From Bolinopsis microptera (taxonomy: Eukaryota > Ctenophora > Tentaculata > Lobata > Bolinopsidae): a DNA stretch of 64,000 nt. The stretch spans positions 22,886,987-22,950,986 of the forward strand of contig NC_087073.1 of the NCBI RefSeq assembly GCF_026151205.1. Direction: 5' to 3'. Every line of letters begins with the position of its first letter. Within the stretch, counting starts at the first letter, position 1. Below, one piece after another: positions 34,249 to 46,800 of this stretch. The notes under the pieces were generated by a model that made no database searches, was not told the DNA's origin, and worked only from the letters and a program-made list of their open reading frames with translations. Both the position numbers and the translations under genes were made by a program.

Positions 34249-37200
34249 ATGTCCTGGAACATTCAGGACAGTACAGGAGACGGATCTAACAAATTTGAAA
34301 ATAACGAATTTCTGACAATCCTCAAACAAGCAAACATTCTATGTCTCCAAGAAACTAAGAAGCAGGTTAAAATCGAAGGATACCTTTCCTTTAATAGCAA
34401 CCGCAAAAATTCTCGCTCAGGAGGGGTCTGCATTCTTGCTGAAAATGATTTAAGAAAAGGTGTTTCCTGTGTTCCTTGTAGTGAATCTGAAGATATTATT
34501 GTTGTTAAACTTGACAAAAACTTTTTTAAGCTTGATTTTGATCTATTTTTAGTATGTTATTATATTAGCCCTGCATATTCGTCCTATGTCAAGAAATATC
34601 CAGACTATACTGCTAAGACCTTCTCTGCTCTTGACACCCTCTGTATTAGACTACGTCAAAAAGGAGAAGTTATCATGTGTGGCGATGCAAATGCAAGAAC
34701 TGGAAAACTCCCAGACTATATCCTCTCTTGTAATGCACCTGCCATGCATGACATCTATAATGATATTGGACTTGAACATGACATTGAAGAACCCAGAAAC
34801 AACTCTGACCTGACTATATCTGAACCCCACTGCCAACATTTTCTTGACATGGTTATTAATAACCAACTGAAAATTCTTAATGGGCGTACCCTCGGGGACA
34901 CCACTGGAAAAATGACCTGTCACAAATATAATGGAAGCAGTGTGGTCGATTATTTTGTAATCACCTCGTGGGCAAGAGATCATGTAAACTCTCTTCAAGT
35001 TAAAGAGTTTACATCATACTCTGACCACTGTCCCTTAGTCTTGAAACTCACCACATTCGAACCATTTGTTGCCAACTTCCAGCTCCCAGACTTTTCTAAT
35101 TTACCGTGTGGCTATAAGTGGGACAACAACAACTCCCACTTACTATTTAAAGCAGCCCTCAACTCACCCGAAATTGTCCATAATCTGGAATACATTGTAG
35201 CAAACGAATTTAGCGGCACCTTGGAGGGCAATAATGAACTGAACGATGCAATTACTAACTGTCTCCACAGTGCTGCTGATATAGCATTAAAAGTGAAAAA
35301 ACCTCCTAAAAATTCTGCCCAAAAGAAATGGTTTGATCCACAAGTCAACTCCTCGAGACGCAACCTAAATAGGCTAGCAAACCGGCTAGGTAGTAAACAC
35401 TGCAACAACATTCTCAGACGAGAATATTATAAGCAACGCAATAAGCACAGCAATCTTGTTAACAGTAAGAAATTATCCTTTCTTAGGAAGCTAAATGAAG
35501 CTATTGAAGAGGGTCATATTCTTGACTGGAAAAAATTTAAAAGGCTAAAACAAGAACATGACACTAGTCCCCTACTAGACAAATTCGATCTGGCTAGCTT
35601 TCATGATTTCTTTGCTTCCCTCTATAATAAACCAGACCAGGAACCAGATCTCACTCACCACAATCACAGACATTACCCTGAACCACCAGATCTGGACATC
35701 CTAAACAAGCCCATATCTGATTCTGAACTTACTTCCGCAATCAAAAAGCTCAAAAAGGGTAAAAGTTGCTCAAATGACTTGATCTCAAACGAGATGCTTC
35801 AGAGCCTAACTCCGCTTTGTTTCCAAGTCATCCTCAAAACATTCAACCACTCTCTGGTCTCAGGCTACTATCCATGGCATACCAGTATTATCACTCCTAT
35901 CTATAAATCAGGCAACCCCTTCAGCCCAGACAATTACAGAGCAATAGCAGTTGGCAGTTGTATGGGTAAGCTGTTCTCTAGCATCTTACTTGAACGTCTG
36001 TTACACTTCAAAAAGCTCTACTGTCCTGACCCAAAAGAACAGCTTGGATTTTCGAAAGGTGCCCAAACTAACGATCACGTTTTCACCCTCAAGACAGTAA
36101 TTGACAAATACACAAAAGCTAAAAAGGCTCGTCTTTATGCATGCTTTGTTGATCTAAGAAAGGCCTTTGACACTGTATGTAGGGACCTCCTTCTGCACAA
36201 AATTACATGCCTTGGAATAACCGGTAACTTCTTCAACTGCCTAAGTGATATGTACAAAAACTCTATTGCCCATATAAAAATTTCCAAACTCTTGTCGCCT
36301 AAAATTGATATTGGCAAAGGAACGGAGCAAGGACACCCCCTATCGCCAGACCTCTTTAAAATCTACATTAATGACTTTTCATCTCTCCTGAAATCTGTTG
36401 GTGACTATCCAGTTCTTGCTGACGTTCTGATATCACATCTGCTGTGGGCTGACGATCTTGTCCTTCTTGCTCTAAGTCCCGAGGCCTTGCAAGTCAATAT
36501 CAACATTCTATTTGATTTCTGTAACTCCATGGGCCTTGAAGTAAATATTAAGAAAACTAAGATTGTAATATTCAGCCCTCCCAAACGAAAGCAGTCCTAT
36601 GAAACATTCACATTGGGAGGTCAGCCCATCCAGCACACCGATAAATACTGCTATCTTGGCATAATATTCCACAGAAATGGATCGTTTACAGCAGCAAATA
36701 CTGAGCTGAGGGCCAAGGCTCTCCGTGCTCTCTATGGCCTCAAAGGCAAAATAGTTAAGGATGCCCTCTCACACCGTGCCCTTAATATTCTATTTGACTC
36801 CTTAATAAAACCAATCCTGCTTTATGGCTGTCAAGTCTTATGCCCCCACTCAAAAACCATGAGATACCTTTCAAAAATAGATGACAAAGCCAACCCCCAG
36901 CATACCTTGAAGTACATTGCACAAGACCACTATGAAAAATTCCACCTAAAGTTTATCAAGTGGTCTTTGTCTGTACATTCAAAAGCATCAAATATAGGTT
37001 GCTGGGGCGAAAGCGGGCGCCACCCTCTATTCTTTGAAGCCTGCAAACTTGCAATAGATTACTATAGTCGCCTTGAAAACACTGAAAACGAACTACTCTG
37101 TGCTGCATTTCACGAACAAATCATGTTGGGACTTCCTTGGTATACCAACATCTCAAAGCTTCTCACCAAATACAACTTCACCCCCTCATCTTCCTCAAAA

Positions 37201-37737
37201 TCTAAGCTCTCCACCCAAATCAGTCATAACATGAGGGAAGAATTCGTGAATACCTGGAAAGCTGCCAAGGCCTCCTCGCCAAAACTAGAATTCTATAACT
37301 TAATTAAACATGATTTCGAACCAGAGGCATACCTACGAATTATCAAAATACCGGATGTTCGAAAAAGTCTGACAAGGTTTCGTATCAGCTGCCACAACCT
37401 CTACATCGAAAGGGGCAGATACGAAACCCCCCTTGTACCAAGAGAAGAACGTTGGTGCACCTACTGCTTTTTCCGCAAAGGGCTCAAGCCTATTGAGGAC
37501 GAAAGTCACGTATTGATTGACTGTTTGCTCTACTCCTCAGTTAGGGAAAAATTCAATTTCCATCCCCTAAACATTACTGACCTAGTCGGTTTGCTCTCCA
37601 ACAAAACTCTAGATCCTACCACACTCACTGCCACAGCAAGAGCAATCCATTCAATTCTCTCTGTGAACGAAAATTATACAGCCTACTATAAGAGCCCAGA
37701 TTTCCACTCAAATACTGGCAAGTGCATAATGCTATAG
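34249..37737 (+). CDS. LINE ORF2: APE endonuclease and reverse transcriptase
   Basis: 1,162 codons starting 52 bp after ORF1 in another frame, so translation needs reinitiation or a similar mechanism. The N-terminal EEP endonuclease shows N5 (WNIQ), E35 (QET), GDAN (145-148), D234 (VVDYF) and SDH (258-260), all catalytic positions present. The reverse transcriptase shows NYRAIAV (562-568), FVDLRKAFD (633-641), GTEQGHPLSP (691-700) and WADD (733-736). A C-terminal zinc knuckle C1070-x2-C1073-x13-H1087-x4-C1092 follows. The frame is intact, consistent with a young or active element. The polymerase and nuclease would drive target-primed reverse transcription. The clade is not assigned. Confidence 0.95.
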   Translation: MSWNIQDSTGDGSNKFENNEFLTILKQANILCLQETKKQVKIEGYLSFNSNRKNSRSGGVCILAENDLRKGVSCVPCSESEDIIVVKLDKNFFKLDFDLFLVCYYISPAYSSYVKKYPDYTAKTFSALDTLCIRLRQKGEVIMCGDANARTGKLPDYILSCNAPAMHDIYNDIGLEHDIEEPRNNSDLTISEPHCQHFLDMVINNQLKILNGRTLGDTTGKMTCHKYNGSSVVDYFVITSWARDHVNSLQVKEFTSYSDHCPLVLKLTTFEPFVANFQLPDFSNLPCGYKWDNNNSHLLFKAALNSPEIVHNLEYIVANEFSGTLEGNNELNDAITNCLHSAADIALKVKKPPKNSAQKKWFDPQVNSSRRNLNRLANRLGSKHCNNILRREYYKQRNKHSNLVNSKKLSFLRKLNEAIEEGHILDWKKFKRLKQEHDTSPLLDKFDLASFHDFFASLYNKPDQEPDLTHHNHRHYPEPPDLDILNKPISDSELTSAIKKLKKGKSCSNDLISNEMLQSLTPLCFQVILKTFNHSLVSGYYPWHTSIITPIYKSGNPFSPDNYRAIAVGSCMGKLFSSILLERLLHFKKLYCPDPKEQLGFSKGAQTNDHVFTLKTVIDKYTKAKKARLYACFVDLRKAFDTVCRDLLLHKITCLGITGNFFNCLSDMYKNSIAHIKISKLLSPKIDIGKGTEQGHPLSPDLFKIYINDFSSLLKSVGDYPVLADVLISHLLWADDLVLLALSPEALQVNINILFDFCNSMGLEVNIKKTKIVIFSPPKRKQSYETFTLGGQPIQHTDKYCYLGIIFHRNGSFTAANTELRAKALRALYGLKGKIVKDALSHRALNILFDSLIKPILLYGCQVLCPHSKTMRYLSKIDDKANPQHTLKYIAQDHYEKFHLKFIKWSLSVHSKASNIGCWGESGRHPLFFEACKLAIDYYSRLENTENELLCAAFHEQIMLGLPWYTNISKLLTKYNFTPSSSSKSKLSTQISHNMREEFVNTWKAAKASSPKLEFYNLIKHDFEPEAYLRIIKIPDVRKSLTRFRISCHNLYIERGRYETPLVPREERWCTYCFFRKGLKPIEDESHVLIDCLLYSSVREKFNFHPLNITDLVGLLSNKTLDPTTLTATARAIHSILSVNENYTAYYKSPDFHSNTGKCIML

Positions 37738-37908
37738 GACCTTAAAATAAGATTGAACTATACAAACTCAATTTATCTATTTTTCTAAAACTAGCATTAT
37801 ATATAACATTTCTAAATTATCCCTACACACTTGTAAATAATTAGAATTGTGTAACTTAAATTATTTCAGAATTACAACTATTGTGTACTCAATAAAGTAA
37901 TTATCACT

Positions 37909-37941
37909 TTTGTATCCTTGTATCCTTGTATCCTTGTATCC
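37909..37941. repeat. LINE 3' tail, (TTGTATCC)n
   Basis: Four copies of an 8-bp unit end the element. Short tandem tails are typical of non-poly(A) LINEs. Confidence 0.8.
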
Positions 37942-38241
37942 TAATGTAAACAATCAAAACAACGATTTACCTCAAACCAAGTCTTGAGAGCACCCATGTA
38001 ATTTCCAGTTTAACGGCACTGCTATGTAAGATCAGGGGTTTACTGTGAATGACAGTACTTTACTTGCTGGTGAAGTACTGTCATTGTTCTAGTAAATCGC
38101 TGGTGGAGTACCGTCCTTGTACCAGTAAATTGACCCAAAGGTTCATCGATATGCATTATGCATATTCATCTTTAATGTAGGTACTATGGTAATGGGTATT
38201 AAAAAAACTTTCAAAGTAACTTTTCATTCGCTCTAGCTGTG
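37942..38241. other. Upstream region of the mannosidase gene
   Basis: Unique sequence of 300 bp holding the presumed 5' UTR and promoter. A GAAGTACTGTCATTGT / GGAGTACCGTCCTTGT near-repeat lies at 38062-38120. No TATA box is placed with confidence. Confidence 0.4.
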
Positions 38242-38325
38242 ATGATACGACGAACATACGGAAAATGGCTTTTTCTGATGGTAGTCTGCTTCACTGTTTT
38301 CCTCATGTTTCAATACACCTCACAG
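38242..38325 (+). CDS. MAN2A: Mannosidase exon 1: start and membrane anchor
   Basis: The ATG is followed by IRRTYGK and then a hydrophobic WLFLMVVCFTVFLMF segment (residues 9-23). Positive charges before the anchor predict the N-terminus in the cytoplasm. It ends at CACAG before donor GTTTGT, phase 0, 28 codons. Confidence 0.9.
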
Positions 38326-40845
38326 GTTTGTGATCATAAATTGTTATTTCTTTATTGAACATTTCAAATACATATTTAGTATTCTAATGTTTTCTTTCAA
38401 CATAAAATATCTCAATTTTTTTGGTTTGAATTACAAAAGTTTCGTCTAAAGGCTAAAGTTTACTCAAACTCAGCTATCAAAATTATCTATAATTCTTACT
38501 TCTTTCACTAATAGACAAAGTTTAAAAAAATCGAAAATGATACTTGTATATTTTATTTATCATCTGCAGTTCCAGAAGATAAACACAAATAAAATTAAAA
38601 GCGAAAAATGTCGTCATTTTGACGTGTTAGTAACGTTTAAATTCAAATCTCAAACAGAAAAATATATATTTCAAAGCTTTGTGTTTTGATCATATGATTG
38701 TGGGTGTATAGTGATTTTGATTGCATAATTTTGATTGGGCAGTGATGGTGAGTGAGAAAATGATGGGAGTGCCAGCCAGGGACAGTATCTCTGTCAAATG
38801 AACAGCCCACTGAGGAGTGGCTGAGCGCAAACGCGAGAACAGCAGAGAGGGCGGCACAAAACGGCACACACGGCCACGGAAAAGACACAGAAACTAAACC
38901 GTGTGCGGTAAGTTAGCCAGTGTCTGAGAGCTAGTGCTGCCCGGCAGAAGGCCTCCAAAAGAGGTGTTGTGGTGAACTGTGGAGGCAAAGTTCGAATGCA
39001 AGGCAGCTCTAACTGATAATGAAGAGGTAGACTGAACGGGAAGTAAAAAAAGGGATAGGAAGGATCCAGCTGAGTCCGGCTCATGTCAGGAAGTGATGAA
39101 AAAATCACAGATTTTCTACCCCGTACGTAGGCAGTGTCCGAGATTTCAGGCATCAGGATACACTGAAACAGTGCAGAGCTGATTACGACCAGGGTCCTCA
39201 CGGATACCCCGCCTCGGAGGTCGAGCCAATGCCCTGCTTTCGAAAACCTTCATATTTTTTCTACTAGCAGTCACTGTAACCCTATCACTCGGAAGGCCCT
39301 GGGATGATGCATCTCCAAACCTGAGAGATTTATTCATGTGGGACATTCCCATGTAATTTGACTTTTGAATCGTTTAATCTGTTTATGTGATAAACCTATC
39401 TCTATATCTTATTCAATTTCAGGATATTGAGCACCTAGACACGCTACAGACAGATAACGCATTACCCAGATTACAACCATTTGTATGTTTTATTAAAATT
39501 TCAAGTTAATCCATAAGTTCTTTGAGCCTATTAGGGGGCAGTGGGGTCTTCGTGCAAATTTTCCCGAAATCGACTTTTTAGTTTTTTAAATAGAGTTATT
39601 AAATCTTCCTAGCTGAATTTATCGCCGGTCAAAGGTCAAAGTGGGTGGGGGTGTCATGTCATGTCGCCCCCAGTGTTGTTTCAAAGAAACAAAAACAATC
39701 GCACCCTCTGAAAATCGAGTCTAAAAAATCTTCCTTTACAGTTTTTGAGCAATCACCCTGAAACTATCAGGAAAATCAAAAAAAGTTTTGAAAAAAAGTT
39801 TTGAAAAAAAAAGAAGTTTTTATTTACTGTCACCAATATGAAACTAGGTCGAACGGAAAAATTAGGTCTCACGCAGGAAAAGCGTGTGAATGGAAAAATT
39901 TACAAATGACATTCAGACACAATTTTTACTTTGCAACACTAGTTCGGCGCACTGGTTTACATTTCCGAACTACAGCGTTCATCAAGAATTCTTGTTTAGT
40001 GTAAATTAATTTATTAATTTATCACTTGTAGTTGTACACTTATTAAAAATGGCTTTATTATAATAAAACCACTTCTGTGAAATGGTTATGTTGACTTTAA
40101 ATATTTGAACTAAATATGAATTGAATGTGGGTATAAAATAAAGTTTTGTTTTATTCTGTGAGCAAGATTGAAAATCGCTTGCACAATACAATTACTGACC
40201 TTTGACCGATGGGATCAAAAGCAGCTGATAGATATAACTCTCTTCTATTAGAAAAATTAAAAGGTCGATTTCGAGAGAATTTCCATGAAGACCCTGGCCT
40301 TGCCCTCTTAAACAGCTAAGAAATAACTTTTCAGTTTATAAATTCAAGATCCTAAATCTTACCGCTACCAGGCCATACTGTGAACCAGGCCATACTGTGA
40401 ACCAGGCCATACTGTGAACCAGGCCATACTGTGAACCAGGCCATACTGTGAACCAGGCCATACTGTGAACCAGGCCATACTGTGAACCAGGCCATACTGT
40501 GAACCAGGCCATACTGTGAACCAGGCCATACTGTGAACCAGGCCATACTGTGAACCAGGCCATACTGTGAACCAGGCCATACTGTGAACATTGAAATATA
40601 CATTTTTCCAGTTATCAACCACTGAAAGTTCACTAATTCGTTTTCATTATTTAAATAGAAAACAGAAGCTTCACAAGTCAGTGTTATGGACTCGTGTATG
40701 GAGATAAAACTTGATAATAATAATAAAGCAGACATTCAGGTCAGGTTTTTATCGTATATATTGTTGTATCAATAATAAGAAATTAATAAATAATCATTAA
40801 TGTATTAAAATTTGAGTCCCCAACTTGTGGTAACGTATATTATAA

Positions 40846-40876
<31 letters not shown>

Positions 40877-43800
40877 GTGGGTAGGGAATAAAACAACAAT
40901 GAACTTAAATTAAAACAATGGCTACAAAGATTGTTTAAAACCAGTAATATTCTCATTTATTTGATAGTTTGAATAATCGGATCTAGCCGTATTCAATTGT
41001 GTTATTATCTTTCTACATAAATTTAAAATTTAAATCCTCAGATTTCCTCCTTGGTAGAAGAGTTAGATTTTCACCTTGACCACGGAGGTAAAGTAGTAGT
41101 AAGTGGGGAGGTCAGACCCCCCCCCCCCCCCCCCCCCCCCCCCATGTAGTATTGGTATGGATTATTCACCAGAACTTTCACTGTAATCTTTCTTTCTTCT
41201 TTTAAATCCTGTTTAATCTATAGTATTGTTAACCTGCTGATATGATTTCAGGGCACAACCAGACCTCATTTCCAGACTTGCAGCCTTTACCAAACTCACA
41301 AAATTTGAGAGTATTTCTCATTCCGCATTCGCACTGCGACCCAGGTTTACTATTATCTGGTAACACCTAGATCTCAGATCCAGTCTTACTTTTTGTAATC
41401 TTACGTCAAATTGATGTTTAATCTCAATAAAAATTAACAAAATATAGTATTTAACAGTTACTATTATTAACAGTGTCTCACTGTGTTCTCCTCCAGGCTG
41501 GCTGGAAACTTATACTAAATACTACGAGAATAAAGTGCGATATATATTATCTTGGTTGCACATATTTGCTATGGAGCATTCTGACTTTAAGTTCATTTAT
41601 GCAGAGGTAAGTTAATACTACTAGTTAAATCTATCAGCTCTCGGAAAATTTTATAATTCTCAGGGGGCAGAAATTCACTATCAGCCACAGAGCTTATTAC
41701 CAAAGTCTCATTATGTATTGCAATATCTATCTTAGCTTCTCATTAAGTATTGCAATATCTATCTTAGCTTCTCATTAAGTATTGCAATATCTATCTTAGC
41801 TTCTCATTAAGTATTGCAATATCTATCTTAGCTTCTCATTAGGTATTGCAATATCTATCTTAGCTTCTCATTAGGTATTGCAATATCTATCTTAGCTTCT
41901 CATTAGGTATTGCAATATCTATCTTAGCTTCTCATTAAGTATTGCAATATCTATCTTAGCTTCTCATTAAGTATTGCAATATCTATCTTAGCTTCTCATT
42001 AGGTATTGCAATATCTATCTTAGCTTCTCATTAGGTATTGCAATATCTATCTTAGCTTCTCATTAAGTATTGCAATATCTATCTTAGCTTCTCATTAAGT
42101 ATTGCAATATCTATCTTAGCTTCTCATTAAGTATTGCAATATCTTTCTTAGCTTCTCATTAAGTATTGCAATATCTATCTTAGCTTCTCATTAGGTATTG
42201 CAATATCTATCTTAGCTTCTCATTAGGTATTGCAATATCTATCTTAGCTTCTCATTAAGTATTGCAATATCTATCTTAGCTTCTCATTAGGTATTGCAAT
42301 ATCTATCTTAGCTTCTCATTAAGTATTGCAATATCTATCTTAGCTTCTCATTAGGTATTGCAATATCTATCTTAGCTTCTCATTAAGTATTGCAATATCT
42401 ATCTTAGCTTCTCATTAGGTATTGCAATATCTATCTTAGCTTCTCATTAAGTATTGCAATATCTATCTTAGCTTCTCATTAGGTATTGCAATATCTATCT
42501 TAGCTTCTCATTAAGTATTGCAATATCTATCTTAGCTTCTCATTAGGTATTGCAATATCTATCTTAGCTTCTCATTAGGTATTGCAATATCTATCTTAGC
42601 TTCTCATTAAGTATTGCAATATCTATCTTAGCTTCTCATTAAGTATTGCAATATCTATCTTAGCTTCTCATTAAGTATTGCAATATCTATCTTAGCTTCT
42701 CATTAAGTATTGCAATATCTATCTTAGCTTCTCATTAGGTATTGCAATATCTATCTTAGCTTCTCATTAAGTATTGCAATATCTATCTTAGCTTCTCATT
42801 AAGTATTGCAATATCTATCTTAGCTTCTCATTAAGTATTGCAATATCTATCTTAGCTTCTCATTAAGTATTGCAATATCTATCTTAGCTTCTCATTAGGT
42901 ATTGCAATATCTATCTTAGCTTCTCATTAAGTATTGCAATATCTATCTTAGCTTCTCATTAAGTATTGCAATATCTATCTTAGCTTCTCATTAAGTATTG
43001 CAATATCTATCTTAGCTTCTCATTAGGTATTGCAATATCTATCTTAGCTTCTCATTAAGTATTGCAATATATATCTTAGCTTCTCATTAAGTATTGCAAT
43101 ATATATCTTAGCTTCTCATTAAGTATTGCAATATCTATCTTAGCTTCTCATTAATTATTGCAATATCTATCTTAGCTTCTCATTAAGTATTGCAATATCT
43201 TTCTTAGCTTCTCATTAATTATTGCAATATCTATCTTAGCTTCTCATTAGGTATTGCAATATCTATCTTAGCTTCTCATTAAGTATTGCAATATCTATCT
43301 TAGCTTCTCATTAAGTATTGCAATATCTATCTTAGCTTCTCATTAGGTATTGCAATATCTATCTTAGCTTCTCATTAAGTATTGCAATATCTATCTTAGC
43401 TTCTCATTAAGTATTGCAATATCTATCTTAGCTTCTCATTAAGTATTGCAATATCTATCTTAGCTTCTCATTAAGTATTGCAATATCTATCTTAGCTTCT
43501 CATTAAGTATTGCAATATCTATCTTAGCTTCTCATTAGGTATTGCAATATCTATCTTAGCTTCTCATTAAGTATTGCAATATCTATCTTAGCTTCTCATT
43601 AAGTATTGCAATATCTATCTTAGCTTCTCATTAAGTATTGCAATATCTATCTTAGCTTCTCATTAAGTATTGCAATATCTATCTTAGCTTCTCATTAAGT
43701 ATTGCAATATCTATCTTAGCTTCTCATTAGGTATTGCAATATCTATCTTAGCTTCTCATTAAGTATTGCAATATCTTTCTTAGCTTCTCATTAAGTATTG

Positions 43801-46800
43801 CAATATCTTTCTTAGCTTCTCATTAGGTATTGCAATATCTTTCTTAGCTTCTCATTAAGTATTGCAATATCTTTCTTAGCTTCTCATTAATTATTGCAAT
43901 ATCTATCTTAGCTTCTCATTAAGTATTGCAATATCTATCTTAGCTTCTCATTAGGTATTGCAATATCTATCTTAGCTTCTCATTAAGTATTGCAATATCT
44001 ATCTTAGCTTCTCATTAATTATTGCAATATCTATCTTAGCTTCTCATTAGGTATTGCAATATCTATCTTAGCTTCTCATTAAGTATTGCAATATCTTTCT
44101 TAGCTTCTCATTAAGTATTGCAATATCTATCTTAGCTTCTCATTAGGTATTGCAATATCTATCTTAGCTTCTCATTAAGTATTGCAATATCTATCTTAGC
44201 TTCTCATTAGGTATTGCAATATCTATCTTAGCTTCTCATTAGGTATTGCAATATCTATCTTAGCTTCTCATTAAGTATTGCAATATCTTTCTTAGCTTCT
44301 CATTAGGTATTGCAATATCTATCTTAGCTTCTCATTAGGTATTGCAATATCTATCTTAGCTTCTCATTAAGTATTGCAATATCTATCTTAGCTTCTCATT
44401 AAGTATTGCAATATCTATCTTAGCTTCTCATTAAGTATTGCAATATCTATCTTAGCTTCTCATTAGGTATTGCAATATCTATCTTAGCTTCTCATTAAGT
44501 ATTGCAATATATATCTTAGCTTCTCATTAAGTATTGCAATATATATCTTAGCTTCTCATTAAGTATTGCAATATCTATCTTAGCTTCTCATTAATTATTG
44601 CAATATCTATCTTAGCTTCTCATTAAGTATTGCAATATCTTTCTTAGCTTCTCATTAATTATTGCAATATCTATCTTAGCTTCTCATTAGGTATTGCAAT
44701 ATCTATCTTAGCTTCTCATTAAGTATTGCAATATCTATCTTAGCTTCTCATTAAGTATTGCAATATCTATCTTAGCTTCTCATTAGGTATTGCAATATCT
44801 ATCTTAGCTTCTCATTAAGTATTGCAATATCTATCTTAGCTTCTCATTAAGTATTGCAATATCTATCTTAGCTTCTCATTAAGTATTGCAATATCTATCT
44901 TAGCTTCTCATTAAGTATTGCAATATCTATCTTAGCTTCTCATTAAGTATTGCAATATCTATCTTAGCTTCTCATTAGGTATTGCAATATCTATCTTAGC
45001 TTCTCATTAAGTATTGCAATATCTATCTTAGCTTCTCATTAAGTATTGCAATATCTATCTTAGCTTCTCATTAGGTATTGCAATATCTATCTTAGCTTCT
45101 CATTAAGTATTGCAATATCTTTCTTAGCTTCTCATTAAGTATTGCAATATCTTTCTTAGCTTCTCATTAGGTATTGCAATATCTTTCTTAGCTTCTCATT
45201 AAGTATTGCAATATCTTTCTTAGCTTCTCATTAATTATTGCAATATCTATCTTAGCTTCTCATTAAGTATTGCAATATCTATCTTAGCTTCTCATTAGGT
45301 ATTGCAATATCTATCTTAGCTTCTCATTAAGTATTGCAATATCTATCTTAGCTTCTCATTAGGTATTGCAATATCTATCTTAGCTTCTCATTAAGTATTG
45401 CAATATCTTTCTTAGCTTCTCATTAAGTATTGCAATATCTATCTTAGCTTCTCATTAGGTATTGCAATATCTATCTTAGCTTCTCATTAAGTATTGCAAT
45501 ATCTATCTTAGCTTCTCATTAGGTATTGCAATATCTATCTTAGCTTCTCATTAGGTATTGCAATATCTATCTTAGCTTCTCATTAAGTATTGCAATATCT
45601 TTCTTAGCTTCTCATTAGGTATTGCAATATCTATCTTAGCTTCTCATTAGGTATTGCAATATCTATCTTAGCTTCTCATTAAGTATTGCAATATCTATCT
45701 TAGCTTCTCATTAAGTATTGCAATATCTATCTTAGCTTCTCATTAAGTATTGCAATATCTATCTTAGCTTCTCATTAAGTATTGCAATATCTATCTTAGC
45801 TTCTCATTAGGTATTGCAATATCTATCTTAGCTTCTCATTAGGTATTGCAATATCTATCTTAGCTTCTCATTAAGTATTGCAATATCTATCTTAGCTTCT
45901 CATTAAGTATTGCAATATCTATCTTAGCTTCTCATTAAGTATTGCAATATCTTTCTTAGCTTCTCATTAAGTATTGCAATATCTATCTTAGCTTCTCATT
46001 AGGTATTGCAATATCTATCTTAGCTTCTCATTAGGTATTGCAATATCTATCTTAGCTTCTCATTAAGTATTGCAATATCTTTCTTAGCTTCTCATTAAGT
46101 ATTGCAATATCTATCTTAGCTTCTCATTAGGTATTGCAATATCTATCTTAGCTTCTCATTAGGTATTGCAATATCTATCTTAGCTTCTCATTAAGTATTG
46201 CAATATCTTTCTTAGCTTCTCATTAAGTATTGCAATATCTTTCTTAGCTTCTCATTAAATATTGCAATATCTATCTTAGCTTCTCATTAAGTATTGCAAT
46301 ATCTATCTTAGCTTCTCATTAGGTATTGCAATATCTATCTTAGCTTCTCATTAAGTATTGCAATATCTATCTTAGCTTCTCATTAGGTATTGCAATATCT
46401 ATCTTAGCTTCTCATTAAGTATTGCAATATCTTTCTTAGCTTCTCATTAAGTATTGCAATATCTTTCTTAGCTTCTCATTAGGTATTGCAATATCTATCT
46501 TAGCTTCTCATTAAGTATTGCAATATCTATCTTAGCTTCTCATTAGGTATTGCAATATCTATCTTAGCTTCTCATTAGGTATTGCAATATCTATCTTAGC
46601 TTCTCATTAAGTATTGCAATATCTTTCTTAGCTTCTCATTAAGTATTGCAATATCTTTCTTAGCTTCTCATTAATTATTGCAATATCTATCTTAGCTTCT
46701 CATTAAGTATTGCAATATCTATCTTAGCTTCTCATTAGGTATTGCAATATCTATCTTAGCTTCTCATTAAGTATTGCAATATCTATCTTAGCTTCTCATT

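Larger units (their letters stand above)
31200..37941 (+). mobile_element. LINE with two intact ORFs, probably full length
   Basis: A plus-strand non-LTR retrotransposon with a C- and pyrimidine-rich 5' region (31400-31790), ORF1 (31818-34196), a 52-bp gap, ORF2 (34249-37737), a short 3' UTR with an AATAAA-like AATAAAG at about 37890, and a tail of TTGTATCC repeats (37909-37941). The exact 5' end and target-site duplication were not found. Both ORFs lack stops or frameshifts, so recent activity is plausible. Confidence 0.88.

Noticed and set aside
31897-35411. Minus-strand and shifted-frame ORFs overlapping the plus-strand LINE
   Set aside because: Shadows of ORF1 and ORF2, with no independent motifs.
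40336-40735. Three overlapping minus-strand ORFs with MAWFTVWPGSQYGLVHS repeats
   Set aside because: They come from a 17-bp tandem repeat open in all frames. The real coding in this area is the plus-strand exon 3.
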